A DNA stretch of 64,000 nt from Leadbetterella sp964563435. Lineage in GTDB: Bacteria > Bacteroidota > Bacteroidia > Cytophagales > Spirosomataceae. Below the pieces are notes generated by a model. It was not told the DNA's origin and ran no database searches. It saw only the letters and a list, made by a program, of their open reading frames with translations. Below, piece after piece: positions 1 through 9,077 of this stretch. How positions within the stretch are numbered: position 1 is the stretch's first letter; every line of letters starts with the position of its first letter. The stretch covers positions 1-64,000 of the forward strand of contig CAZLXI010000019.1 in NCBI GenBank assembly GCA_964563435.1. The letters are read 5' to 3'. The translations under genes and the position numbers were made by a program.

Positions 1-280
1 CGGTCACCAGTGTGTAGTGGTTCGGGAATGTATTGCTGGGGTACGACGGGATCATGCCTTTGGAATGCACACCCGTCTCTGCCAGTTTCAGGAGATTTCC
101 TGCATTATACTTCCTGGCGTAATCGTACCGGAAGCCGTCGGCGGAAATCAGGATCACATAGGGCTTGTTGTAATTTTCCGGAGCATTTTTTCGGCCGGCT
201 ATCCGGTATTGAACCGTATCCGCCTGGCTGAAACCCTGGAAATGAATTATACTTAAAACAAGCAGAAGCAGTTTTTTCAT
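1..280 (-). CDS. Ectonucleotide pyrophosphatase/phosphodiesterase-like protein, N-terminal part (cut by window edge)
   Basis: Reading the minus strand from the ATG at 280 gives about 93 residues that run off the left edge. The N-terminus is a secretion signal (MKKLLLLVLSIIHFQGFSQ). It is followed by ISADGFRYDY and then PSYPSNTFPNHYTLVTG. These match the start of alkaline-phosphatase-superfamily phosphodiesterases of the NPP type: the Asp in 'SADG' is a metal ligand, and the Thr in 'PSNTFPNH' sits where the catalytic nucleophile lies in that family. The expected role is hydrolysis of phosphodiester or pyrophosphate bonds of nucleotides or similar substrates outside the cytoplasm. The rest of the gene is outside the window, so the C-terminal domains and exact substrate class cannot be judged. 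Confidence 0.85.
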   Translation of the reverse strand, partial: MKKLLLLVLSIIHFQGFSQADTVQYRIAGRKNAPENYNKPYVILISADGFRYDYARKYNAGNLLKLAETGVHSKGMIPSYPSNTFPNHYTLVT

Positions 281-366
281 CGGAAGAATTTTAAAATCGC
301 AAGAAAATTAACATGTATCGGGGAGTTTTTGGAATTTTCGGGTTTATCCTTTCGTTATTTTTTACA

Positions 367-685
367 GAAAATAAAGTTCAACTTTATGCGTCTTCTCATT
401 CCATAGCGACCACGCATTATATTCTCAAAAAATATCTTGATGAGAAAAGTTTAAGGGAAATACTTCCTGGATTTTATACAGGTCATCTCCATTGATCCGG
501 ACACCCTGAGAAAAGGCCTTCGGTCCGCTCATCCCGACTTCGAAGATGCTTTGCAAATATTTTGCGCCTCCTCCATAAAGGACACCGGTTTTATCATTAC
601 CCGGAATATCAAAGATTTCAAAAATTCACAAGTACGTGTCCTGGCACCGGAAGACGCCATTGCAGAACTCACTTATCCGTCATAA
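367..685 (+). pseudogene. PIN-domain (VapC-like) nuclease remnant, frameshifted and N-terminally truncated
   Basis: Two adjacent plus-strand frames together spell the C-terminal two thirds of a PIN-domain protein. The first (about 367-470) reads ENKVQLYASSHSIATTHYIL and onward to LREIL. The second, reached by a one-base shift in the run near 464-470, reads VISIDPDTLRKGL, then DFEDALQIFCA and FIITRNIKDFKNS, ending at the TAA at 683-685. 'DFEDAL' and 'TRNIKDF' are the two C-terminal acidic clusters of PIN nucleases. Removing one C from 'cttcctgg' would rejoin the frames as LLDFIQVISID. The N-terminal DTN motif holding the first catalytic Asp is absent upstream, and no antitoxin gene is next to it. 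The 3' end overlaps the convergent GH92 gene by 17 bp. I take it as a dead gene. Confidence 0.72.
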
Positions 686-2939
686 AAAACTGTATCTTCC
701 CTCCTTTCACAATGTCTGAATGCTTCAGACGCAGCCCGCTGAGGGGCTTTCCGTTCAGGAGTATCTTTTGAACATAGACATTCTTCTCTCCCGGATTTAT
801 ACTTTCCACGGTAAACGTTTTTCCGTTTTCAAGATTGACCACTGCCTCATGCACCAGGGGACTACCGATCCAGTATTCATCCGATCCGGGTGATACGGGA
901 TAAAACCCGAGGCTGCTGAACAGGTACCATGCGCTCATCTGCCCGCAGTCGTCGTTTCCCCTGAGCCCGTCGGCTCCGTTATCGTACTGGTGGTTCAGGA
1001 TCATCCGCACCCGTTCCTGGGTTTTCCGGGGCTGGCCGGTGATATTGTACAGATACGCCACATGATGCGCCGGTTCGTTTCCGTGTACATAATTGCCGAT
1101 GATGCCCTCCCGGGTGATGTCTTCGGTATGGGCAAAGAATTCGTCGGGCAGGTGCATGGTAAACAGAGAATCGAGGTAAGCCGTAAAGCGCTTTTCTCCG
1201 CCCATCACTTCTTTGAGGGCATCAGGATTGTGGGGTACATAAAGACTGTAGTTCCAGGTATTTCCTTCTATAAAACCCTGTCCGTGGGTATCCAGCACGT
1301 CAAAGTCTTTCCGGAAACTGCCGTCTTTTAATCGGGGACGCATAAAACCAATGCTCTTGTCGTATACATTCCGCCAGTTTTCCGACCGCTTCAGAAAAGT
1401 CCGGTAGATCTCGTCTTTCCCCAGATGAAGGGCCAGCATGGCAATACACCAGTCGTCATAGGCATACTCCAGCGTATTGGAAACCGAGGTACCGTTGGTT
1501 TCGGCCGGGATATAACCTTTGTCGATATAATCCCCAATGCCTTCATACCTTCGCTGGTTAGCGGTAGCCACACAGGCCTCCAGCGCCTCTGCCGCATTGC
1601 CCTTATACACGCCTTTGATGATGGCGTCGGCAATAACCGACACACTGTGATAACCGCTCATGCACCAGTTGTCGTTAGCGTAATGTGACCAGATAGGGAG
1701 CATCCCAAGTGTACTCTGGCGGTAATGTTCCATCATGCTTTGTACCATATCGGCATTTCTTGACGGGTTTACCAGGTTCATATAGGGATGAAAAGCCCGG
1801 AAGGTATCCCAAAGGGAAAAAGAGGTATAATTTGTAAAACCCCTAGCTTCATGAATCTCGTGGTCCAGTCCCCTGTATTTTCCGTCGGCATCCATATAAA
1901 CCGTAGGCATAAGCGCCGCATGGTACATGGCCGTATAGAAATTAACATAATCTTTCTCCGAAGGCATCTTCACCCGGATCCTGCCCAATTCTTTCTCCCA
2001 GAGCTGCTGCCCTTCCGTTTTGGTTTTATCAAAATCCCAGTGGGGGATTTCTGTTTCACGATTGGCGGTGGCCCCTGACATACTCACCGGCGAAAGCGCC
2101 AGCTTAACCATAATCTGTTCACCGGCTTCCACGTCAAAATCAAAGTGCATTCTCAGCTGGCGGCCGGCCAGGTCCGGAAAATTATCGTTCTGATTAAACT
2201 TTCTCCAGAACCCGCGGTACACCTGCGTTTTCTCAAAATTCCGGCTTCCATACGATTTGAAAGGCCTTGAGAAAGTCATGGAGAAGTATACGGTACGGGT
2301 TCTCGCCCAGCCGTTGGTTTGCCGGTACCCCGTAATGGTGCTGTCATTGACCACCCTGACCACCGTCCAGACATTTTTAGCCTCGTAATTGTAAATCCCT
2401 GACATCAGATCAAGAATGATATGTGCTTCCTCTTTTTTCGGGAAAGTATACCGGTGGAAACCCGTCCGCATGCTGGTGGTGAGTTCCGCTTTTATACCGT
2501 GGTCTTCAAGCATCACCCGGTAATAATTGGGCTCCGCATGCTCCTGTTCATGGCTGAACCGTGACCGGAACCCCGTTTCCGGCTTATCGGCTGTTCCCGG
2601 GTTCAGCTGCAGTTTCCCGGTGGTGGGCATGACCAGAAAATCGCCCAGATCCGAATGCCCCGTGCCACTGAAGTGGGTATGACTAAAGCCCGTAATGGTG
2701 GGATCCTGGTATCGGTACCCGGCGCAAAAGGTATACACTTCCGGGTTGTATTTTGCGTTGAATTCATAAGAAACGGTATCCGTATCCGGACTGAGCTGTA
2801 CCGCTCCAAAGGGTACGGTAGCCCCCGGAAACGTGTGTCCCATTTTGGCTGTGCCTATGAACGGATCTACATAACGAATGAGCTTCTGAGCGGTTACCAG
2901 GCCGGGAACCAGGACAAGGATAGCAATGAGTTTACGCAT
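669..2939 (-). CDS. GH92 family glycoside hydrolase (alpha-mannosidase-like), secreted
   Basis: The 756-residue product starts with a signal peptide (MRKLIAILVLVPGLVTAQ). It goes straight into 'YVDPFIGT...GHTFPGATVPFGAVQLSPDT', the standard opening of family 92 enzymes. Further hallmarks are NGTSVSNTLEYAYDDW near residues 478-494, HGNEPAHHVAYLYN near 620 (Glu candidate acid), and GNDDCGQMSAWYLFSSLGFY near 661-680, which carries the Asp pair used as general base in this family. Length fits the usual 700-780 residues. GH92 enzymes are Ca-dependent exo-acting alpha-mannosidases that trim mannose from glycans in the periplasm or outside. The linkage specificity cannot be read from sequence here. 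It stands alone, without SusCD partners beside it. Confidence 0.93.
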   Translation of the reverse strand: MRKLIAILVLVPGLVTAQKLIRYVDPFIGTAKMGHTFPGATVPFGAVQLSPDTDTVSYEFNAKYNPEVYTFCAGYRYQDPTITGFSHTHFSGTGHSDLGDFLVMPTTGKLQLNPGTADKPETGFRSRFSHEQEHAEPNYYRVMLEDHGIKAELTTSMRTGFHRYTFPKKEEAHIILDLMSGIYNYEAKNVWTVVRVVNDSTITGYRQTNGWARTRTVYFSMTFSRPFKSYGSRNFEKTQVYRGFWRKFNQNDNFPDLAGRQLRMHFDFDVEAGEQIMVKLALSPVSMSGATANRETEIPHWDFDKTKTEGQQLWEKELGRIRVKMPSEKDYVNFYTAMYHAALMPTVYMDADGKYRGLDHEIHEARGFTNYTSFSLWDTFRAFHPYMNLVNPSRNADMVQSMMEHYRQSTLGMLPIWSHYANDNWCMSGYHSVSVIADAIIKGVYKGNAAEALEACVATANQRRYEGIGDYIDKGYIPAETNGTSVSNTLEYAYDDWCIAMLALHLGKDEIYRTFLKRSENWRNVYDKSIGFMRPRLKDGSFRKDFDVLDTHGQGFIEGNTWNYSLYVPHNPDALKEVMGGEKRFTAYLDSLFTMHLPDEFFAHTEDITREGIIGNYVHGNEPAHHVAYLYNITGQPRKTQERVRMILNHQYDNGADGLRGNDDCGQMSAWYLFSSLGFYPVSPGSDEYWIGSPLVHEAVVNLENGKTFTVESINPGEKNVYVQKILLNGKPLSGLRLKHSDIVKGGKIQFFMTDK

Positions 2940-3124
2940 TTTATCTGTAAAGTTAGTTGAGGTAGTAAGTTTACACCCGGGAATCAGCCCCTTGTGTATT
3001 CCCCGTTGAAAACGGATGACTTCATGTACTTTTTATTCCTGTAAAGTTAAGGGGTTTTCCGGTTATGTACAGAAAAAACCAAAACGAACCTCCGGTTTCC
3101 GGGCGAAGAATCCGGCGACGGTAT

Positions 3125-3622
3125 TTAACTCACTACCCTGGCGGTAACTTTCAATTGGCCAAGGTGGCGCATTCCGTGTTCTGCACTGTGAAAAAGCAAA
3201 CCTATGAGGGTAACCGGTATTCTTTTGCGGCCCAGAAACCGGGGAGAGGTAAGATGCATATCATCTACCTCTTTTAGGCGCTCTATACTCCATTCTATCC
3301 TCCTGTCAAGATGATTAAGTAAATCGGAAAGCTTTGCATCCTGATGAGACTCGGACTGAAGATAAGCCCACTGATCTTCTGTGAGCCCTTTTTCTTCCGC
3401 ATATGAAAACATCCTGTCAATTACTCCCGCAATATGCTTCAGATGAAACCCCACTGCCGCCATACCTTTCGGACATATCCAAAGGTGCTCCTCCCTGAAC
3501 GCGGCCAGGTCAGCATGAACTTCCCGCTGTAGCTGCAGCAGCGCATGGGCGACCGGCTGCAGTAACGCAGGGACACCGGCCACGGGACCTTTCATCCAGA
3601 ATTCCAATTCCTCAGACATCAT
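3125..3622 (-). CDS. DinB-like superfamily protein
   Basis: The 165-residue protein is predicted to be all-helical. Three histidines are spaced as in the DinB/YfiT metal-binding four-helix bundle: one in 'FHLKHIAGVIDRM' (about residues 59-71) and two in 'LFHSAEHGMRHLGQL' near the C-terminus. The family binds a divalent metal, and some members are thiol-S-transferases, but most Bacteroidota copies have no assigned substrate. It is a single gene between GH92 and fadD with no obvious functional link to either. The start at 3622 (MMSEELEF) could equally be the second Met. Metal-binding DinB fold is well supported; a specific reaction is not. Confidence 0.8.
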   Translation of the reverse strand: MMSEELEFWMKGPVAGVPALLQPVAHALLQLQREVHADLAAFREEHLWICPKGMAAVGFHLKHIAGVIDRMFSYAEEKGLTEDQWAYLQSESHQDAKLSDLLNHLDRRIEWSIERLKEVDDMHLTSPRFLGRKRIPVTLIGLLFHSAEHGMRHLGQLKVTARVVS

Positions 3623-3936
3623 TAAACTTATATCCCGGCAAATATATAAGAAACCTGCGACCTTATGAATTCTGCTTTTCCCGGAAACGGCTGTTCCATC
3701 GGGTTCTTATCCTGTGCCCCGCCGCGAATAAATAAAAACCAAAGCCCGCAGCGGATCAATGCAAACTAAATCATCTTATTATAAGCAACTTAAATAATTC
3801 AATATCTATTTTTAATCATACTTTAATCAAATATTTACCATAATCAGAAAAATCCTACTATTTTTACGTTTATTACAATTTTATAAGAGACGGTAGTCAA
3901 CAGCAACCTGCTCATTTTCAAGCAAAATCTTAACCT
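3623..3936. other. Intergenic region upstream of fadD, AT-rich, no gene seen
   Basis: This 314-bp gap separates the divergent DinB-like and fadD genes. The fadD-proximal half (about 3760-3900) is strongly AT-rich and probably carries the fadD promoter. I found no clean TTG/TAnnTTTG pair and no convincing small ORF or RNA fold. Confidence 0.5.
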
Positions 3937-5631
3937 ATGTCTGTCAGCAAAAACGATTTCCCCTGGTTCAATCATTACCCCGAAGGAGTACCCCATGAGC
4001 TTAACCCGGAAGCGTACCCTTCCCTGGTTGAGCTCCTCGACGAAGGATTCAAAAAATATGCGGACCTGCCTGCCTTTACGTACATGGATAAAACCCATAC
4101 GTATAAACAAATCGGAGAACAGTCTTATGCTTTTGCTGCATACTTACAGAGCCTGGGTCTGAAAACCGGCGACAAGATCGCCATCCAGATGCCAAACTGT
4201 ACCCAGTATCCTATAGCCCTGTTCGGCTCTATACTGGCGGGGCTCGTGGTAGTAAATACCAACCCCCTGTATACTCCGAGGGAGATGAAGCACCAGTTTA
4301 CGGACTCGGAGTCGAAAGCCATTGTCATTGTTGCCAATTTTGCATTCAACCTGGAAAAGGTCATAGGAGAAACGCAGATCAAACACGTGATCGTGACCGA
4401 ACTGGGCGACCTGTTGGGTTTCCCTAAGAAGCAAATCGTCAACTTTGTGGTGAAGAGTGTAAAAAAAATGGTTCCGGCTTACCACCTGCCGGGCAGTATA
4501 TCCTTTTCCGAAGCTATTTCAAAAGGGAGGGATTCTGCTTATAAAAAGCCGAAGTCAGGTATCCATGACCTGGCACTGATCCAATATACCGGCGGTACCA
4601 CAGGGGTTTCGAAAGGTGCGGAGCTTACGCACCGCAATCTCATTGCCAACATGGAGGGGATCAGCCTCTGGTTTCAGCCCGCATTCAAATACGATATTCC
4701 GCGGAAAATCCTCGGGGCACTTCCCTTTTATCATATTTTTGCGCTGACCGTCAATGTGTTTGCCATGATGAAGCTGGGCTTACACAACATCCTGATTCCT
4801 AACCCCAGAGATCAGAAAGCCTTGCTAAAAGACCTGAAAAAGCACCAGATCTTTATTTTTCCCGGCCTGAACACCCTCTTTAATGCGCTTTTGAATAACC
4901 CCGAATTCCGGGCCCTTGATTTCTCGCATCTTAAGGTTACGGTGTCTGGCGGGATGGCGCTTCAGGCGGCTGTTGCGGAAAAATGGTATGAAGTAACCGG
5001 CTGTAAAATATCAGAGGGTTACGGACTTTCCGAAACTTCTCCCGTGCTTTCCGTTAACCCCGTGGGAGACGGTGGTCAGCAGTTGGGTACCATTGGTCTT
5101 CCCTTCCCTTCCACCATTATGAAGATTCTGAAAGACGACGGCCAGTGGGGAGCCCCCGATGAGATCGGCGAGATCTGTGCCCACGGGCCACAGGTAATGC
5201 GCGGTTACTATAAGCGGCAGGAAGAAACCGACAACGTGTTTTATACGGATCCCGCCGATGACAGAAAATACTTTAAAACCGGTGATATAGGGCTTATGCA
5301 GGCCGACGGCTTTTTTAAAATAGTAGACCGAAAGAAAGACATGATCCTGGTGTCCGGGTTTAACGTATACCCGAACGAAATAGAGGAAGTGATCTCACAG
5401 TGCCCCGGCGTACTGGAAGTAGCCTGTGTAGGTGTAAATGATGATAAGTCAACGGAGGCCGTGAAGATTTTTGTGGTAAAAAAAGATGCCGACCTGACCG
5501 AAGCGGCGATCCGCGCCTATGCCAAAGAAAACCTTACCGCCTACAAGCGGCCCAAATACGTGGAGTTCCGTGATGATCTACCGAAAACCAACGTAGGTAA
5601 AATACTTCGCAGAGAGCTGAAAGATAGTTGA
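3937..5631 (+). CDS. fadD: Long-chain-fatty-acid--CoA ligase
   Basis: The 564-residue product has the adenylate-forming (ANL) architecture. The P-loop-like motif YTGGTTGVSKGAELTHRN lies near residues 217-234, and the adenine-binding motif EGYGLSETSP near 360-369. 'FKTGDIG' and 'DRKKDMILVSGFNVYPNEIE' follow, and the C-terminal catalytic lysine is in 'PKTNVGKILRREL' near residue 551. It activates free fatty acids to acyl-CoA with ATP, feeding beta-oxidation or lipid synthesis. Length and motifs match E. coli FadD. The opening 'PWFNHYPEGVPHELNPE' is also typical of bacterial FadD. It is monocistronic by position. Confidence 0.93.
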   Translation: MSVSKNDFPWFNHYPEGVPHELNPEAYPSLVELLDEGFKKYADLPAFTYMDKTHTYKQIGEQSYAFAAYLQSLGLKTGDKIAIQMPNCTQYPIALFGSILAGLVVVNTNPLYTPREMKHQFTDSESKAIVIVANFAFNLEKVIGETQIKHVIVTELGDLLGFPKKQIVNFVVKSVKKMVPAYHLPGSISFSEAISKGRDSAYKKPKSGIHDLALIQYTGGTTGVSKGAELTHRNLIANMEGISLWFQPAFKYDIPRKILGALPFYHIFALTVNVFAMMKLGLHNILIPNPRDQKALLKDLKKHQIFIFPGLNTLFNALLNNPEFRALDFSHLKVTVSGGMALQAAVAEKWYEVTGCKISEGYGLSETSPVLSVNPVGDGGQQLGTIGLPFPSTIMKILKDDGQWGAPDEIGEICAHGPQVMRGYYKRQEETDNVFYTDPADDRKYFKTGDIGLMQADGFFKIVDRKKDMILVSGFNVYPNEIEEVISQCPGVLEVACVGVNDDKSTEAVKIFVVKKDADLTEAAIRAYAKENLTAYKRPKYVEFRDDLPKTNVGKILRRELKDS

Positions 5632-5971
5632 AAGACCGGATTTTCCGAAATTGCGGTATGTGTTCAATATCCATGTGCGCGAGATAGTCCGGGACCTTAA
5701 CAACGTCTGAAAGAACGGAACCGGCAACAAAAATGCTTTCATTACTGGGGGTTTAAAAAAGTTCGCCGGGGACCGGGGGCTGTTGTGCATTAATAAACCA
5801 AACCGCCGGACTCCGGCAATGTGGCCCGAAGCCTGCGAGCCATAGCCCGAATCCGGTGTAATCCCTGTTTGTCGGCAGGACACCCTCGTTTTAAAATCGA
5901 ACTAAGCTTCGGCTATGTCGTTCTGGGTCTGTACATCCCGGCCAGCCGGAAAGCAAGCCGTAATTCTTTTT
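5632..5971. other. Intergenic region between fadD and yidD, no supported gene
   Basis: Several frames are open for 60-100 codons here, including a 101-residue minus-strand frame ending inside fadD. None has a recognisable protein family, a sensible start or good codon use. A short plus-strand stretch just after fadD (about 5633-5710) reads like protein in one frame and may be a decayed gene tail. I could not identify it. Confidence 0.35.
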
Positions 5972-6238
5972 ATGAATTTTCTGAACAAAACATTGGGCGC
6001 ACTTTTCATCTTCCTGGTCAGATTTTACCAGGGGGCTATCTCCCCTTTCCTGCCCAACGCCTGCCGCTATGACCCTACCTGTTCACACTACATGATCGGA
6101 AGTATTCAGGAATGGGGGGTGATCAAAGGCACCTGGCTGGGACTGAAACGAATTGCCCGCTGCCATCCCTGGGGTGGATTTGGCTATGACCCGGTGAAGA
6201 AGAAAGAAAAGAATAATCCGGGTACGCAGGCAAATTAA
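5972..6238 (+). CDS. yidD: Membrane protein insertion efficiency factor YidD
   Basis: The core of about 88 residues begins MNFLNKTLGALFIFLVRFYQ and carries the family signature 'YQGAISPFLPNACRYDPTCSHY', followed by 'GTWLGLKRIARCHPWGGFGYDPV'. The conserved cysteines and the 'CHPW' motif are present. YidD is a small membrane-associated protein that aids YidC-dependent insertion of inner-membrane proteins. I chose the ATG at 5972 rather than the longer frame opening at 5915, because the extra 19 residues are not family-like. The gene is not next to rpmH/rnpA/yidC here, which is common in Bacteroidota. Confidence 0.92.
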   Translation: MNFLNKTLGALFIFLVRFYQGAISPFLPNACRYDPTCSHYMIGSIQEWGVIKGTWLGLKRIARCHPWGGFGYDPVKKKEKNNPGTQAN

Positions 6239-6248
6239 CAACGGCCCG

Positions 6249-6413
6249 GTTAAACCCAAATTACGCATCAGACTCTTTACTGCGCCAAAATTCTGTTTCA
6301 TATCTGCTTCCCTGCCTCAAAAACCATAGCTCACTATGCTTTTATCGGCTGGTCACAGATATTTTGCAGAATTTTGTCTCGCTGAAATTTCTAATGCGTA
6401 ATTTGGGTTAAAC
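6249..6413. repeat. 165-bp palindromic MITE/REP-like element
   Basis: The ends are 20-bp inverted repeats with one mismatch (6249-6268, gttaaacccaaattacgcat, against 6394-6413). The symmetry continues inward: 'caaaattctg' near 6285 pairs with 'cagaattttg' near 6367. The centre holds 'catag-ctca-ctatg'. The whole element could fold into one long imperfect hairpin. There is no coding capacity. It lies between the convergent yidD and thioredoxin-like genes. Confidence 0.75.
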
Positions 6414-6448
6414 TTATAAGCTATCCTCTGACCCCGCTCAGGAACGGT

Positions 6449-7045
6449 TCACCCAAGCAGCTTTTCCAGCTCCGACTGCAGCTCGGTTCCCTTATCGGCA
6501 TTGTACCACTTCTGGACCTCGGTCTTAACCGTTTCGAAGTCTGCCTTGTCAGCCGTCAACCGCGCATACACCTCCTGGCACCCCGCCGGGCGTGGCCCCC
6601 AAACGGCCAGATCCTTTCCTGCTGCATCCCGAAAAATCACCCTCGGAATTGATTTGGAACCATTGCTCAGGTAGTTATTTATCCGGAAAGGCTCGCTGTC
6701 TCTTAACTCATATTCCACCCGGATCAGGGGATTCAGCTGCGCCAGCATGTGAAAAAACGGTACGCTGTGCGCCGCATCGCCACACCATGGCTCGGTAATG
6801 ACAATCCATTGCTGAGGCTCCTGGATACCTTTGATCAGGGCGGTTAATGCTTCTGAAAGCTTACCGGTTTTCAGCCAGCGGTTCGTACGCGACCAGTTCA
6901 TACGGGTGTATTCTATATAGTCGGGGTTATCGTAGGGCGCGGATTGCTCTTCGTCAGGGGTTTCAATAACAGACCGAAAATAATCGAGATAATCTTGAAA
7001 TGTCATATCCTGGAAATAAAACTTTGATTTATCAAATAACATCAC
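6449..7045 (-). CDS. Thioredoxin-fold family protein (Thioredoxin_9-like)
   Basis: This 198-residue cytoplasmic protein has a thioredoxin-like core: 'QQWIVITEPWCGDAAHSVPFF' in the middle, then a beta strand 'RVEYELRDS' and the cis-Pro-containing 'SKSIPRVIF'. The active-site motif is WCGDA with only the first Cys, as in the thioredoxin_9 group of Bacteroidota and Firmicutes, so a normal CxxC dithiol cycle is not possible. No signal peptide is visible. The role is likely redox or bacillithiol-type chemistry, but this is not established. An internal Met at 7006 (MTFQDYLDYF) is a plausible alternative start. Confidence 0.82.
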   Translation of the reverse strand: MMLFDKSKFYFQDMTFQDYLDYFRSVIETPDEEQSAPYDNPDYIEYTRMNWSRTNRWLKTGKLSEALTALIKGIQEPQQWIVITEPWCGDAAHSVPFFHMLAQLNPLIRVEYELRDSEPFRINNYLSNGSKSIPRVIFRDAAGKDLAVWGPRPAGCQEVYARLTADKADFETVKTEVQKWYNADKGTELQSELEKLLG

Positions 7046-7209
7046 GTACGATCAATAGGTGCATAAAACGCGTAATAATTACGGATGACCTTTATCATAT
7101 TTATCTCCCGGGCACGACCCGGTTTTACCTTTCTGTGTACGAATGTGACCAGCATCATTTTTTATGGAGGTCTTTCGCGGGTTCTTTGTAATCCATTTAA
7201 TTCAATTCA

Positions 7210-8979
7210 ATGCCTCATACCTTTCATATCCCGGTACTCGGACTGGCCTATACCGTTGACACCCCCGTAAAAGTAGCTCATCTGGGCATTTCCTCCGTTA
7301 CCTCTATCGTAGACGACTTCCTCCTCGAACGCATGAGAAAATTCTACACAGAGAAAGAAGGCCGGGAATACTCGCCCATTCCGGTAAAAGATACCGGCTA
7401 CCGTTCGAAAAGAATTACCGCCTGGCTGAACCTTATGCTGCAGATCATCCGGCAGAAAACGGATGCCCTGAAACAGGAGTACTTCGATCAGAAGGGAGAA
7501 CTATACCGGTATTTTGAGTTGCTGCCCGAAACCGCCGCTCTGAAAAACCGCTACCGCGCCTACACGGAGATGCGTGCCGGCGTTGAAAAACTTCAACTGG
7601 AAAAGGAGCTTAAGGCGCAGTTGGTGCCGGGGGCCATTGACGTGAACATCATGGCCAAGGTAGACAAAATAAACTATAGCCTTCATGGGGAAGAAAGCGG
7701 AAGCGACGCCCTCGAGGCCCTCAAAGGATTTGCCGACAGCGACCTCGAATCTTCGGTGGTGCTATCGGCCGGTATGAATCCGCGGCTGTACAGCTACATC
7801 GAAACCTTCCCTGATTTCTTTCCGGATCAACAGTACCGGTTACGGAAAAAGATCATACTGAAAGTCAGCGATTACCGTTCGGCCCTGATCCAGGCCAAAT
7901 TCCTCGCTAAAAAAGGACTGTGGGTTTCCGAATTCCGGATTGAATCGGGCCTGAATTGCGGCGGGCACGCCTTTGCCACACAGGGCTATCTTCTGGGGCC
8001 CATTCTTGAAGAATTTAAAACCCACCGGGCCGAAATGACCGCAGAGCTGTTTCAGCTTTACAGCCAGGCCCTGGAGGCAAAGCAAATAAGCTGTCCGCAG
8101 CCAACGAAGATGAAAATATCGGTACAGGGCGGCATCGGCACTGCCGAAGAAAATACCTTTCTCCTGAATTACTACGAGCTCGACGCCACCGGCTGGGGCA
8201 GCCCTTTCCTGCTGGTGCCCGAAGCTACCACGGTAGATTCTGAAACCCTGGAGGCACTCAGCACAGCTGTGCCGGAAGACTTCTACCTCAGCCGGGCTTC
8301 ACCGTTGGGCATCCCTTTCAATAATTTTCGACCGGCCACTGCCGAAAAACAGCGCCTGGAACGAATTGCCAAAAACAGACCCGGCAGCCCCTGTGTGAAG
8401 AAATTCCTGGTATCGGATACCGAGTTTACGGCTGAGCCCATCTGCACGGCATCCCGGCAGTACCAGGCTTTGAAAATCAAAAAGCTGCAGAAGGAAGAAA
8501 CCGACCCTGCCGAACTGCAGAAAAAAGTGGATGCCGTCACTGAAAAAACCTGCCTCTGCGAAGGGCTTTCCGCCTCCGCCTACCTCAGCTATGACCTGCT
8601 CAAACCCAAAGAAAACAAAGCCGTAGCCATCTGCCCCGGGCCTAACCTGGCTTATTTTTCGGGCAGCTTCTCATTGGAAGAAATGATAAAGCACATTTAC
8701 GGCAAACTGAATATACTTTCTGATACTCCGCGTTCGCATGTATTTATCAATGAGCTGCGGCTCTACGTAGATTACCTGCGAAAGGACATGGAAGCCAACC
8801 TGGAAGACCTCAAAAAGGCCAAATATTTTCAGAAGTTCAGAGAACAGCTACAAAACGGCATCGACTACTACAAAGAGCTGATTCCGCGGATACACCTTCA
8901 GACCGAAACCTTCCGGAAGAAGATGATGGATGAACTCCTGGAGCTGGAAACACAGGTATTTCAGCTATCCCGGATTTAA
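7210..8979 (+). CDS. Conserved unknown protein, 589 aa, Cys-containing C-terminal half
   Basis: I do not recognise a named family with confidence. The N-terminus 'FHIPVLGLAYTVDTPVKVAHLGISSVTSIVDD' reads like the entry strand of a TIM-barrel enzyme. 'SGLNCGGHAFATQGYLLGPI' near residues 244-263 resembles the Gly/His phosphate-binding loop of nitronate-monooxygenase-like flavoproteins. The C-terminal half has scattered cysteines ('SPCVKKF', 'EPICTASRQY', 'KTCLCEGLS', 'AICPGPN') that could bind a metal or Fe-S cluster. The end is a charged helical region. It has no signal peptide or membrane segment, so it is cytoplasmic. Flanking genes give no functional hint. An FMN or Fe-S enzyme is my guess only. 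Confidence 0.6.
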   Translation: MPHTFHIPVLGLAYTVDTPVKVAHLGISSVTSIVDDFLLERMRKFYTEKEGREYSPIPVKDTGYRSKRITAWLNLMLQIIRQKTDALKQEYFDQKGELYRYFELLPETAALKNRYRAYTEMRAGVEKLQLEKELKAQLVPGAIDVNIMAKVDKINYSLHGEESGSDALEALKGFADSDLESSVVLSAGMNPRLYSYIETFPDFFPDQQYRLRKKIILKVSDYRSALIQAKFLAKKGLWVSEFRIESGLNCGGHAFATQGYLLGPILEEFKTHRAEMTAELFQLYSQALEAKQISCPQPTKMKISVQGGIGTAEENTFLLNYYELDATGWGSPFLLVPEATTVDSETLEALSTAVPEDFYLSRASPLGIPFNNFRPATAEKQRLERIAKNRPGSPCVKKFLVSDTEFTAEPICTASRQYQALKIKKLQKEETDPAELQKKVDAVTEKTCLCEGLSASAYLSYDLLKPKENKAVAICPGPNLAYFSGSFSLEEMIKHIYGKLNILSDTPRSHVFINELRLYVDYLRKDMEANLEDLKKAKYFQKFREQLQNGIDYYKELIPRIHLQTETFRKKMMDELLELETQVFQLSRI

Positions 8980-9077
8980 GGTGGGTATCCTGCGGCCCGG
9001 ATCGTAAGCGCTTACAAATGGAAAGCGGCTCGGCTTGAATCCTGTTAACGGCTATCCGATTTCTGCGTTTTAAAACA

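Noticed and set aside
5578..5883. 101-codon minus-strand frame between fadD and yidD
   Set aside because: It overlaps the fadD 3' end, has no recognisable domain, and another frame reads equally well.
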